From assembly GCA_036936605.1 (NCBI GenBank), contig JAUPFV010000001.1:156087187-156151186 (forward strand): 64,000 nt of DNA, in the 5' to 3' direction. Positions 32,393 to 45,600 of the stretch are shown here, one piece after another (within the stretch, counting starts at the first letter, position 1; every line of letters starts with the position of its first letter). The notes under the pieces were generated by a model that was not told where the DNA came from, searched no databases, and saw only the letters and a list, made by a program, of their open reading frames with translations. Made by a program: the position numbers and the translations under genes. The stretch is from Limnanthes douglasii subsp. nivea. Lineage: Eukaryota > Streptophyta > Magnoliopsida > Brassicales > Limnanthaceae.

Positions 32393-35300
32393 ATGATAAA
32401 GATTGTTAGCTGGAATTCCTGTGGGGTTAACAACAATTCAACCTTGTCAAGGCTTAACTCTATGATTAAAACTGAGAAGCTTAAGGTGGTTGCTCTTCAG
32501 GAACCTATGGCTAAGCTGGACAAGATTGGTAGTGTTGCTAGGAGAATTGGTATGTGTAACTTTGTGGCTAACTGCTCCAACAAAGTTTGGGTTTTCTAGT
32601 CTGATGACATTAACGTTAAGGTTATCATCGATAATGACCAATTCCTTCACTTACAGATCAATTACAATAAATTTAATTTCAACTATACCTTTGTTTATGC
32701 CAAGAATCAAAGATCCCTTAGGAAAGATCTTTGGAGCCAGATGACATCCATTGCTGATGAGGATATTCCTTGGATGGCTGCTGATGATTTTAATGCTGTC
32801 ATTAACTCTGATGACCGGATTAGTTGCTCCACCTTCGATGACATTAGTTATGATAACTTCAATGAAGCCATCAGAACCTACTGCCTTGAAGATCCTAATT
32901 TTATTGGCTCAAGATATACCTGGAATAACAATAAATGCTGGAAAAGATTAGACAGGGCGTTAGTAAACAACAAAATATCATCTACTATGGGCAGTATTCA
33001 GGTTTTTCACATGGTCAGAACCTGTTCTGACCATGCTCCCCTTCTCATATCTCTCTCTAATAATCCCACTGATACTTCCAAGTATAACAAATCCAGTTTT
33101 AAATTTATAAATGCTTGGACTAATGATTCTACTTTTCTTAGCTCTGTTAGGAAAAACTGTATCTCTATTGTAAAGGTAGTAGCAACAATGTGTTTTGGTA
33201 TAAGCTTAAGAAACTTAAAAAGTTTCTTAAAGAGTGGAACACTAACCACTTTGGCAACATATTCAATAAAGTAACACTGCTACTGAAGATGTGGAAAACA
33301 ATGAGATTATTCATCAAACAGAGAACACCAGCATGTCTAAAGCTAATCTTTCTAAAGCTAATAATATTCTTATGCAGGCTCTTAAGAATGAGGAAAGTTA
33401 TTGGAAGAAAAAATGTTTCAACATCTGGCTTAAGGATAGTGATGACAACACTAAGCTATATCATAACTATGTGTCTAACAAAATAAAGAAAAAATTAATA
33501 AATGGGATTAAAGAGAATGGAATCTGGCTTCAAACCCACAATGTCATAGCTAAGTCAGCTAAATTATACTTTATAATGTCTTATCTACGGATTCCTTTGT
33601 TACATATGATGATCTAAATTTGAAAATACAGGACTCCCTATTTAACAACATTCCTAAGACTGTTATTGACAGTGATATTCTTGCTATTCTAAAGCCTACA
33701 AGTAAGGAAGAAATCTGGTCAATCATCTGCTCAATGAAAAATGATAGTGTTGTAGGCACTGATGGGTTCAACTCTTTCTTCCTTAAAACTTGTTAGGAAA
33801 TTATTAATTTTGATCTTTGTAATGCTCTTAATGCCTACCTAAAGGGGGGTAGTATTCCCAGTGGGGTATTTGCCACTGGGATTTTTCTTATTCCTAAAGG
33901 CCCTAACCCTATCAGTTGGAATAACTTCAGGCCCATTAGCATGTTTACTATATTTAATAGACTCTTCTCTAGTCTTATAAACAATAGAATAGCTGAATTT
34001 TTGCCTAACATCATTTCAAACAGTCAAAGTGCTTTTGTCAAGAATAGACTCATCCACGAAAATATCCTTATTGCTAAGGAAATGATTCACAATATAAACA
34101 GAAAACCTAGGAAATGAAACATAATGGTTCAACTTGATATGTCAAAGGCATTTGACAGAATGTCTCATGCCTTTGTTTTAAAAATATTGATCTATTTTGG
34201 CTTTTCTAAGGATCTTATTTCTATTATTAACAACATGATATCTAAAGTGATGATTTTTATTCTTATTAATGGCACTAGTGTGGGTTACTTCTCACAGAAG
34301 AAAGGTTTAAGACAGGGTGACCCACTGTCTCCCTATCTTTTCATTCTTGCTGAGGAAGCACTCACTCAAGGACTGTTTAACCTATTAAAAACTAACAGTA
34401 GTCTGCAATTTTATGTGAAATCAGGATACCTTTTTCCAAGCCTGGCATTTGTTGATCATGTCCTCATCTTCACCAATAGTCTGCCCTCCACCATTGAAAA
34501 GCTTAGTTTCCTGCTTGATAATTATCAATTAATATATGGTCAAATTATCAATAAGGAAAAGACAAAAATTATTACCTCAACCAGATCTTCTCACTCTAGT
34601 AATGCAAGGCTTAACATTACTATTGGCTTTAATGTGGACACTGCTCCCTTCACCTATCTTGGCATTACAATCTCTACAAACAACAAAGGGTAGAATTATG
34701 CTCTTTTACTTGAAAAAATTCATAATAAGATAAATGAGTGGGACATGAAGCATCTGTCTTTTGGTGGCAGAATGTCCCTTATCACCAATGTCTAACACCC
34801 AATTATATATTACTGGATGCACAACAGTGAAATCCCTAACTCTATTATTAATAAAATAGAGTTATGCTTCAACAAATTTATGTGGAGGACCAATTATATT
34901 GAAAAATCTATCCATTGGTCCTTTTAGAATCAGTTGTGCAAGCCTTTTGATGAGGGTGGACTAAATATCAAAAGACTTATTGATATTCAGCACACCTTTT
35001 CTCAAAAGTTATGGTTCCTTTTTGCAGAAAAAATTATCTTTGGTCTGATATCATGCATCACACCTACTGCCCTAACACTCACCCTATTAAAACTAAATAC
35101 AATTCTACTGACTCTATAGTGTGGAAAAGGCTTCAAAACATTAAGGATTATGCTGATAAAAACCTAAAATGGTCTATTGGCAATGGTTCTGTTGATTTTT
35201 GGCTAGATGAGTGGCATGATATGCATCCTCTTCTCAATAACAACAGTTCTGAGAACTGTTTTTTATCTACCAAAGTCAATACCTTTTGGAAAAACAATAA

Positions 35301-36408
35301 GTGGGACAACCCTACGCTATTAACCTTCCTGTCTCAAGATCGTGCAAATCACATAAATGCTTTCGAAATTAATCATGAGCAGAAAGATAAAATAGTCTGG
35401 AAGCTCTCCAACGATAATAATTTTAACACGAACTTAACTTGGGACAGCATAAGAAATAAAAATAACTAAAGAAATTTTTACAAAAAAAATTGGAATCACA
35501 TAATTCCTAAAAAAAATTCTTTCTTATGCTGGAAGCTAGTTAAGAATTATATTCCCATTGATAATATCTTTATCAACATGCACTTTGTCACTGTCTCCAT
35601 ATGCCAGTTTTGTTGCAGTTGTGAAGAGAAGAATCATCTCTTCGTTAACTGCAATTTTGCATGGCCGATTTGGAATTATTTTGGGTATCTGTTTAAGATC
35701 CTGTTGAAGCGTTATATGACCATTATTCACTTACTCCATTGCTAGTTCTGGTCTTCTAAGAGTAAGTTCCACATTACCCATCTTGTCTCACAAATTATTT
35801 GTTGGACAATATGGTTTAATAGAAACTGCTCCAAATTCAATAACACTCATGATGACCACATGAGTGCTATTGATAGAATCACCCGAATCATAATGGGTAT
35901 TGATTCTGGCACTTTACTTTCTGCTAAACACGGGTCTCATGTCATCGACCCAGGTTCAGCTTTGGGTTGCAGGACAATTAACAACAACAACAAGAAGAAC
36001 ATTTACCTCAAATGGATGCTCCCTATTCGTGGCAGGCTGAGGATCAACGTAGATGGAGCGTGTAGCTCCACTGGAGAATCCAGTGGACGCATTCTGGTCA
36101 GAGACGACAAAGGCGACATCATCATTGAGGCTGGATGATTATTTGGCAAGTTGAATCATTTCTTCGGAGAGTGTAAAGCCCTAATTGAGGGTCTCCTCAT
36201 TTGCAAGCGTAATCAGTGGCAGAACGTTGACATAGAGTCTGATTGCTTGACCCTAATCAACATCCTTACCACCGGCATTGCTGCTCGTCTTCTACAACCG
36301 ACTATTGCTATTTTTCGTAGCCTAATCCACCCTTCTATGTCCCTTAGACACATCCCCAGAATGCAGAACCACGCCGTTGATTGGATTGCTAAGTGGATGT
36401 TACAATGA
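32393..36408 (+). pseudogene. LINE ORF2 (EN-RT-RNase H), unit A
   Basis: The endonuclease starts IKIVSWNSCGVNN (family W-N-x-R-G). LQEPMAKLDK holds the Glu, then ADDFNAVINSDDR, and CSDHAPLL holds the Asp-His pair. The RT begins with MVQLDMSKAFDRMSH (34,124), has QKKGLRQGDPLSPYLFI, and the active-site box reads FVDHVLIF where FADD is expected, so one catalytic Asp is lost. The C-terminus is an RNase H (INVDGACSSTGES, ECKALIEGLL, ESDCLTLINIL) ending at TGA 36,406-36,408. At least six stops or frame changes, most shared with unit B, for example after TISTNNKG. Confidence 0.85.
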
Positions 36409-36889
36409 CTTCAAGGGTGTCAATGCGCCGAATCCACTCCTGGCTATCGCAACGCTTGAAAGCCTAAGAGTTGGATACATTGACCCCAGTTAAAGTAGCG
36501 CCTAGTCTGGTTCCATTGAAGAAGTCATTTGAGGAGATGTATCTGGTTTTGTTTTGAAAAGAAGATCGAGATGCTGTAGAATAGTCAAATTTAGTGTTAT
36601 CTTCAATTTGAGATTCCTTTAGAATTAAGATTTTATTAAAACTTAGTTCTGGTAATTTTGTTAAGTTCATAATCGGAGACTTGTTGTAAAACTCTCAATT
36701 AAGTAATACAAATTATATTTGCTAAAAAAAATTGATTTAAAGAAAAAGCTAATTCCGGTCCATTTCCTTCTAAAAACACGGAATTTACTATAATAAAGTT
36801 TATGATTCGGCCGAGAAGACCCATCGGACCGGTCCAAGACCCATTACAAGATTATAATTAATACCATTCCCCTGCTACAATTATTATAA

Positions 36890-37150
36890 GGGTTTGGCTA
36901 AATTAGAGCTCTCAATGATAACCAGCCCCAAAATTTCAGCGCCGTTTTTTACCCCGCCGGTTGAGATCCTCTCCACCGGCGGGGAACCTTACCCCCGACG
37001 GGTGAAACAGCTTTTCCGCCGGGTGGGAGGGTCTCAACCGACGGTTGAGAAAGACTCAACCGCCGGGATAAGAATAAAATTATAAAATTTCAAAAACGCT
37101 TGTTTTTTGGGACTGGTTAACATATTTTGGGCCCGAATTTAACCGAACCC
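36890..37150. mobile_element. MULE-type MITE, only in unit A
   Basis: 261 bp flanked by the 9-bp duplication TTATTATAA (36,881-36,889 and 37,151-37,159). Unit B has the single-copy empty site at 52,687-52,695. The ends GGGTTTGGCTAAATTAGAGC and GGGTTCGGTTAAATTCGGGC (minus strand) are inverted repeats. The left end closely matches the MULE-A left TIR (GGGTTAGGCTAAATAGAGAT). The interior is GC-rich with CCGCCGG/CAACCG repeats, unlike the AT-rich surroundings, and encodes no clear protein. Probably a non-autonomous derivative moved by MULE-A-type transposase. Confidence 0.85.
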
Positions 37151-37159
37151 TTATTATAA

Positions 37160-38024
37160 TTGAACATGAATCTATAAAAAGCAATACCCAACCATGAGGA
37201 CCCATTCCCTATAATAATGATGGAATCTATAAAAAAACAGTACTCCTCTTCCATCATAAATATTGGTGACTCGTCGCTCAGATGACTTTTATAAATATTG
37301 GTTCTTCTCTTTTTGATGTTTTGTTAGCTTTTGTTCATAATTTTATTGCGATGATATAAATAATTATTTATATCATTAGTTAATTAATAATATAATATAT
37401 ATAAACTAAATAAAAATTATTTATCTATTTATAGTATAATCCATAAATAAAAATATATTTTACTTTTTTTATCGATTTATTATCAATTAAAATTAATATT
37501 ATTTACTGGTTTTCTTTTATAAATTTAATTGTGATGGGATAACTGACAATTTATATCATTAGTTATTTAATGATGTTATACATATATATATTTAATAAAA
37601 CTTATCAATTTATTTGTAAGTAATGATATATATTATTTTTATGAATCTATTATTAATATAAATTAATTTTAGATACCTACGAAAAAAGTGTTAAAATTAT
37701 TAAAAAGAATAGTAAAGAAGGCAATATTAAACATATCTACAGTTTATTTTTAACAAAATTTACAAGAAAACACAAACTTTTAGTATTTTTTAGATCCAAA
37801 CTATAATCGAGTCAAAACATGTACTTTTAAAAAAAATATCTTTAGTATTTAATTTAAACATAATTTACCCATAATGTTTTTTAAAAAAACAAAAGAGTTA
37901 GCCTGTTTAAAATAAAAAACTCTACATCATATCTTGATTTTTATTTTTTAAGTTTTAAAGTATATTAATAGTATTAATATTTTTCGGTGTTGAAAAACTA
38001 GTTTAGACCATACACATGATAAAT
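37160..38024. other. AT-rich DNA, old paralogue of 13,700-14,080 in its second half
   Basis: No gene. From about 37,730 the sequence is a clearly diverged relative of 13,720-14,080. The duplicate in unit B is 52,696-53,595. Confidence 0.5.
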
Positions 38025-38042
38025 CACCATGTTTTGCACCTT

Positions 38043-38257
38043 TTTTTTCGGAGGGAATCCGCAGCCGCTACTCAGAATGCAATGAGCGCGCACAGGGTAA
38101 ACCCTCAGTCTGACGCGATAGCCTGCAAACCAATGCCAGAAGGTAAACCACACAAGGTGACAGGCTCAGCCGAGAAAGCGTATGTAGAGGGACTCGAACT
38201 CATGACATTTGGTCACAAGTATGTCATACTCAACCAACTCGGCTACCCCATTGGGGG
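38043..38257 (-). mobile_element. tRNA-derived SINE, unit A
   Basis: Read on the minus strand: a box A-like GGTAGCCGAGTTGGTTGAG near the start, a box B-like GAGTTCGAGTCC about 45 bp further, then a body ending in an A-run. Target duplication CACCATGTTTTGCACCTT at 38,025-38,042 and 38,258-38,275. The box A and B spacing identifies a tRNA-type pol III promoter. Confidence 0.85.
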
Positions 38258-38939
38258 CACCATGTTTTGCACCTTAATTATACAATCTCTTGAAAATTAA
38301 TTATATCATGTTTCGTAAACTAATTATATCATGTTTCGTAAAACAAATATACCATGTTTCGCAAACTGTATTCTCGAAAAACTCGGATGAAATTAGAAAA
38401 ACTTATTCGAACAAACGAGCAATATAAAGTTATAGCATCTCAAAGTTTTGAACACATAATATTTGTAGTTGCGAAACACTAATATTTAACATGTCATGTT
38501 TCACAATTCAAAATTGCACAAGTAACAATATTTCACAACTTAAATACACTATAGTTCGCAAGTTAAATACACCGTATTCATAATTTAATTATATAATTTT
38601 TTGCATCTTCACTGTATCATATTTTGTAACTTAATTATACAATATTTCATAAATTTATTAAACCATATTTTACAACTTAATCACAGTAAGTTTTTCCGAT
38701 TAATTATACCATGTTTCACAAAGAAACAAATCTAAAAAGAATAAAGTTAACGAAAATCATAAGATATATATATATTTTGTTACATAACAAATAACAAAGC
38801 TTATAGGTTGTTAGATTTGGAGTATGCTATTGTGACTTAATCTAAAAAATATAGTTTTTTAGTCTGAGTGATGATGATAAGACTCATACCCTTACGGGAA
38901 ACTATGAAAAAAACTCTATAATAAGAAATTTTGATTATT

Positions 38940-39326
38940 AAGCGACTTTGTGAGCTTTATAGGAGTCAAAATTAAAAAAAACATAAAGATCTATTATTCA
39001 ACTAGATTCTCAAATGATTTTTATTCTACTTAGTTAAAAAAGTTATGAAAATATTACTCATAATCTATCAAATATGCCCAAATCTTATAAAGTTGTGTAG
39101 AGTTTTAGTCATTGTGTGATATGAAACAAACGCTAAGAAATACCATGAAAAATTTAACCATCTCATAGTATACGATGAGTTGAGGGATAATACAACATAT
39201 AAGTGTTTGTACACCATATGTTACGGTGATATAATGGTTATAGTATGTCTATATGTAGATGATCTACTTATATTACATAATGACATAAGAAATATTATTG
39301 AACGCTAAAACGAAAGATCCTCAGGA
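38940..39326 (+). mobile_element. Short Ty1/copia RT relic at end of unit A
   Basis: A diverged paralogue of 14,740-15,135, including the LYVDDLLILHND box (about 39,250-39,290). It is cut exactly at the duplication boundary. Confidence 0.55.
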
Positions 39327-40999
39327 AGTGTTTGTATTGGATGATAATCATGAACCATACTTTTTTTTTCAAACTGGTATGCCCGCCATTAGAGTTTTTA
39401 TCGGGCTTATCGACCTAATAATTCGTTTGGAACCGATCCAGTATAACCCGTCCGAGACCGACTCAATAATCGTACCGAATCGTTAACAAACCAAATTTTA
39501 AACCCGAACCGATTAGCGGTCCGGATAATATATATTAATTTATAACAATTAACATTAAAAAACAACCTATATATTCTTTATATTAATAAAAAATATTTAA
39601 CTAAAATATAACAAATTATAGTTACAAAACTAAATTATTGTTAGTCAGCGTTAAACAGTAAAATTGTAAACTGGATGCGTTCTAAAAAAACATCATCTCA
39701 TCAGGGAGCAATAATAGTAATAGGAAAATAGGAATAGAAGACATTACTATCGTGGGGCATGGTGGATAACATCTGGTTGTTAAACATAGTTATCGTTTAT
39801 TTATAACAATTTAAAAAAAGCTTTTAATAACTTTTTAGAACCAAACCCTATCCAAATCAAAACATGTACACTTTAAAAACTAATTTTCAATATTTAATTT
39901 TTAACATAATTTTACGGACAATCCTTTTATATTTTTTAAAACATACAAGTTTGACCTTTTTAAAACTAATAAATCCTAAATCACATCTGGAATGTTTTTT
40001 TTGGTTTTAAAGTATATTAATATTATTAATATAATCTGGTGTTGAAAAAGTAGTTTATACCGATATACAAGTGGATCAGACCATCAGATGAGATTAAGTT
40101 AGTCAAATCACGTTAAATTTGGTTCGTGTTTTTTTTAGAGTTAAAAATATTTCCTCATTAAATCACCATGTTTTGCATCTTAATTATACAATATCTTGTA
40201 AAATAATTATATAATGTTTCATATAAAAAATTAAACTATATTTCGCAAATTGTATTCTCGAAAAACTCGGTTGGAATAAAAAACTCAATCAAATAACTAA
40301 AAGTTATAAAGTTATAGCATCTCAAAGTTTCATTACATATTGTTTGTATTTGTGAAACACCGAGATTTAACATGTCATGTTTCACAATTCAAAATTGGAC
40401 AACTAACCATATTTCACAACTTAAATACACTATATTTCGCAAGTTAAATACACCATATTCATAACTTAATTATATAATTTTTCGCAACTTAATTATATCA
40501 TGTTGTAACTTAATTATATAATATTTCACAAATTTATTATACCATGTTTTACAACTTAATCACACCAATTTTTCTAATTAATTATACCATGTTTCACAAA
40601 GAAACAAATCTAAAAAGAATAAGGTTACCGAAAAATCGTAAGATATGTATTTTTTGTTACATAACAAATAACAAAGCTTATAGGTTTTTAGGCTTAGACT
40701 CTACTATTGTGAATGAATCTAAAGAAACATAGTTTTATTTAATCTAGGTGATGATAAGACTCATACCATTACGGGAAACCATGAAAAAACTCTATAATAA
40801 GAAATTTTGATTCTAGAGCAACTTTGTGAGCTTTGTAAGAGTCAAAATTTAAAAAAAACATAAAGGTGTAGAATCCAAATAGATTCTCAAATTATTTTAT
40901 TCTACTTAGTAAAATAAATTTGAGAAAAAATCACTCATAATTTATATAAAAATGCCTCAAATCTTGTAAAGTTGTGTGGAGTTCTAGTCATTGTGTGAT

Positions 41000-42650
41000 A
41001 TGAAACAAACGCTAAGAAATACCATGAAAATTTTAACCATCTCAATAGTATACGTTGAGTTTAGGGATAATACAACAGACTGGTGTTTGTACACCATAAA
41101 GTACGGTGATATACGTAGATGATCTACTTATATTACATAATGACATAAGAAATATTATTGAACGCTAAAACAAAAGATCCTCACGAAAGATTTAAAATAA
41201 TTGAGGGTTTTGTCCTAGATCAATCTCTCATGATTGAAAATATACTTGATAAATTTAAATATCTAAAATTTAGAAAATCACATATCTTGTTTGATCCAAT
41301 TTGGAACTAGGAAATAATGTTGGACGTAAAAGACTCATTTCCAATATGTTAGTGCTATAAAAAATCTCATGCAAGCGGCTTTATGTATTAAGACAAATAT
41401 TTCATTAAATTAAGTCAATTTACTAGTAATCCAAATACAAAATATTGGAAATATATATTAAGGGTTCTTGTGTTTTAAAAAGGACAAAAAATATACATTC
41501 AATATTCTAATTTATGTAGTGTACTTGGGGCATACAAATATGTAAGTTGGATCACTTGCATAACCGATAACAAATAATCTACAAGATTAATGTTTACTTT
41601 TATTGGGTTTCAATAATATAAATTTGCCTTCAACTATAGAGTATGAATTCATAAATTTGGTCATAACGAGATAGAAATCTGAATGGTTGAAAGACTTATT
41701 GTTGGACCTTTCATTTCAAAGCATAAAAAAACAATCTAAATTTATGTTATTATCAATAATATTGGTAGAGTTTAAACTGGGGTATATACAGTAGGAAGTA
41801 TAGACATATACGTCTAAGGTATGAGTACGTTAAAAACATTTATCCCATTTGGCAATATAACTCCCACTTTAGATTGGCCATATTATTTTCAATAAAAATA
41901 TTATGTGAAATTATGTTTGAACTATCACGATTTTGACATGATATTAAGGAATAAAAAACATTTACCTTTCACAAAAGATAATTATCTTAAGGAGAAGAAA
42001 TAAATTCAGCCAAGACAAAGGTAAAATATGATATGCTTAGCAATCATGAAATATAAAATACATTTGTCATTCTATAGGGCTCTCTCGATTTATATCACCC
42101 ATGCAATTGAGTTTCTCACAAAAGTTTAAAAAATATTTTACAAAGAATGATAATTTATAGATTTATATGGCACTCTTGCAGGTCTATGCCATGAACTTTC
42201 GTAAAAAAAGGAAAATAAGGCAACAGATTTTTTATATATCAATGATTGTGTCAAAGTTAAAGGCATTTAAGCTAGCCTTCCCGAGGAATTTGTGGTAGGT
42301 TTTGGGCTTTAATATGTTTCTCAAGAGTTACATTTCTTCCAAATGTTTTACAGCTCTTGAAATGAGAATTTTTCAGTTAGTGAACTGATTTCTCGTGTTA
42401 TTCAGGAGAAGGAAAATTGAAAAAAAAACATATTGAGTTACATATGGTGAATTCTCAACATGGGAAAACTAAGAAATAATGTATGTCAGAGCAGATGATA
42501 AGGCTTCTAGTTCGACAGTAAAAAAACCTAAAGAATAATCTGTTGCAGATTGATGTTTCTTTTGCAAGATTATAAGACTTCTCATAATGGAGTGTGAAAA
42601 GTATCAAGTTTATATAGAAGTTAAATGTAATCTAATAAATTTTATCAATT
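41000..42650 (+). mobile_element. Ty1/copia relic, unit B
   Basis: The duplicate of 14,900-16,620 with the same decayed RT, RNase H and gag-like blocks. It has lost about 16 bp at 41,110, just before the VDD box. Confidence 0.55.
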
Positions 42651-45600
42651 TAAAAATTAATTTAGTTTTCATAGTATGGTAGACACGCGGGATTGATACG
42701 ATTGTGACCACCAATGTTTGTATTTTTATATAGGATATGATAAGAATTCTAAGCATCGGTGACGGTGAAATATCTATCTACACTTCCGATCAATTTTTGT
42801 TTTGTATTTGAAAGATGTTTTATATATACACTATTTTAAATAGAGTGTAGTATCTTTTTATGTATAACAGTTTTGGATATTCATACCTTTTTTAGAATAA
42901 AAATTTATTTTTAATTTACATAATAATATGGTTTGCATTGCATACTTAATAGTGAATGATAAATTATATTAATTAAATATTTAATCATAAAAAAGAATTA
43001 ATAAACATACATATATCTAATAATTAGAATTATGAGATTGAATCTTCAGGAAATATTTAACATATACGTTTATATAATATCTCGATGGCAAGAAATAAGC
43101 TCGTTAAGAAAGATTTATTTAGGTCCTCTTGATTATTCATAATTCATTTTTACATCATATGTATTAATATAAAACAAACTGAATTGATGATGTTAGGTGT
43201 ATCGAAAGACAAAGAAGTCTTGAAGTTGATACATACCAATAATATGTATTGTTCTTTACGGATTTTTTGGACATGAAATAATATTTTATATCATTTACCA
43301 ATGACTTATCTTGGTACATGTATTTATACCTGATCCATGAGAAATCAAAATCTCTAGAAATATTATGGATTAATTGATCATGCCTCAATATTTACAATTA
43401 ACTTAATTGGTATCTATACTATATACTCTCATGATACTTATTATTATTATTATTACTACTATATATAGGTCAAATGTAATTAAATTGATTACATTTTATT
43501 TACGAACATATAACAAGAAGCTTGGATACGATGAATCTCCATGTGATAAGACATACCTAATCTATAACATACTTAGAATCTCTCATTGCATTATTCACAT
43601 CTACTGAAGTGTATTAATCTCAATGTGAACTATAAAACGTTATTTCTTTATAAATAACCCATTAGTATAAACATGTTGTTTTAGGTTGACAAAAGGCTTT
43701 TTTCCTCTTTTGAACCAAAATGTTTCAACTCACTATCCATTATTTCCCTCTTAAATCGTCGACCAACTCCAATGAAACATTTGAGCTACAATTCTTCGTT
43801 ATTGAATAGTGATTGTTGGCTTCAGTCTGTGTTTGGTCCTCCATTCAAAGTATGGGACTGTAGAGCTCTGAAATTACAGGTAAGAACTATATACCCGTTC
43901 TTAAAGACACTTAAAGAAAATAATTACAAACCTACGAGTCCAAACTTACCATGGCATTTAAAGTTATTAATACAACGCGATAGAACTTGTTACTCATACG
44001 ACGGTAAGTATACCTAAAATTAGATATAAGTTATTTAAAAAAATTGTTTGTAATCCTCTATATTTATGCAGACCTCACTGGCCACGAATAATAATATAAC
44101 AAAAAAAGTTCACGAAGTATTCCTCTTATGCCACAAGACATGTATTATGTGATGGTTCCAGTATGCACCATCTCAAAAAATACAATGAACCATCGGACAT
44201 TGGTGATCTTTGAACTTGAAAATGGATAACAAAAAACTATAACCCATTATTCCCTTACAGTAAAGACACAACATACAAATGAAGAAAAACTACTGAGCCA
44301 CTCGTAATTATTTAAAGTCATGCAGGCTTCTTATTTTCTACTGGTCATGTATATATTCTTTTAAGTGATCTCGGCTCTTGTTCACAGTTGGTGTACCTTA
44401 TGAAAAAAAATCCATACATGTTCAAAAACAAGTCATATAAGGTGAAAACATAAAAAGATATACCACCAAAAAAACCCATGAATCCTCGGCTGTGGAATTT
44501 TTATTTTTGAATACGCCAAAGACTTTATCCAGAATAGGTTTGTTTCCAAACAATATAGTGAAGACATGTGTCAGTTGTAAAAGAAGAGATACTTCATTAT
44601 TTCCTAAGTGATGAAAAAACAAACGTTCATTTGTAGCTCTTTTGATGGAACATTTTATGATGTCACCTGTTTTGTAAGTTATATATATTGTAAGTAAAGA
44701 AACCTAATTATTTTTTGTGCACTACTAAATCTGCATGGTCAGTTGCACTAGAAATGCATGTTTGGTTACTACTAGCCTTGCATGTTTAATTACAGTAGAA
44801 TTGCATGTCTAGTTATATTAGAATCGCATGGATTTTTATACTAGAATCGCATGGATTGTTATACTAGACTTTTATGTTTACTTACCTCATCAATCCTATG
44901 TTCGAATCCATGCAGTTTTTTTTTCGGAGGGAACCCGCAGCCGCTATTCAGAGTGCAATGAGTGCGCACAGGGTAAACCCTCAGTCTGACGCGATAGCCT
45001 GCAAACCAACGCCAGAAGGTAAACCACACAAGGTGACAGGCTCAGCCGAGAAAGCGTATGTAGAGGGACTCGAACTCATGACCTTTTGGTTATAAGAATG
45101 CCATACTCAACCAACTCGGCTACCCCCTTAGGGGCATCCATGCAGTTTTGCATATTGTTCACGTGGATTTACCTAATTTTTAAGTAAAAAATATAATGGT
45201 TTCCATAGTAACTAATATAAATCATCATTTTTCAACCAATTTATTCATATTAATATTTAAGCTTTCTAATCATTTTTCGCTGGATAAAATATTATTTGAT
45301 TTGACAAAAATAAATAATTAAGGTGGAAATACAGTAGATCTAAAAAAAGTAGGTAACTTGATAGTTTTCCGGTTCCTTAAAATATTAGATTAGATATTTT
45401 CGTGCATGACTTGAATTTATTCTGGAATGTTTTGATCATTTACGTAACTATATGTTGTCAGCTTTTTTCTGATTTCGTTTTTGCTTTTTTTTTCAAATAG
45501 ATTTGTTTTGTATCAAATTGGAGAAATCGAACACCGACTGTTTTTTCGATTTTGATTGAAAGTATTTTCCGGTCTTGCGGGTGTTTTATTTGTCCATTCT

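Larger units (their letters stand above)
20416..36728 (+). mobile_element. L1-like LINE, unit A, split by a gypsy insertion
   Basis: A non-LTR retrotransposon flanked by the target duplication AAATTGATTTAAA (20,403-20,415 and 36,729-36,741), with a short A-run at its 3' end. Without the inserted gypsy element and its 5-bp duplication it is about 5,835 bp, against 5,837 bp for the unit B copy. ORF1 is nucleic-acid-binding. ORF2 has endonuclease, reverse transcriptase and RNase H. Many disabling changes are shared with unit B, so it was dead before duplication. Confidence 0.9.
13214..39329 (+). repeat. Tandem duplication, unit A
   Basis: Direct repeat of unit B (39,330-54,898). Unit A is 26.1 kb. 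Removing the gypsy insertion with its 5-bp duplication and the 261-bp MITE with its 9-bp duplication brings it close to unit B (about 15.6 kb). The unit boundary is sharp: bases at 39,321-39,329 (end of A) match 54,890-54,898 (end of B), and bases from 39,330 match those from 13,214. Only GT is shared at the join, so this looks like a microhomology-type tandem duplication. Confidence 0.9.

Noticed and set aside
38043..38257. A tRNA gene suggested by box A and box B sequences
   Set aside because: The cloverleaf does not close, the element has an A-run tail and target duplications, and it occurs three times; it is a SINE.
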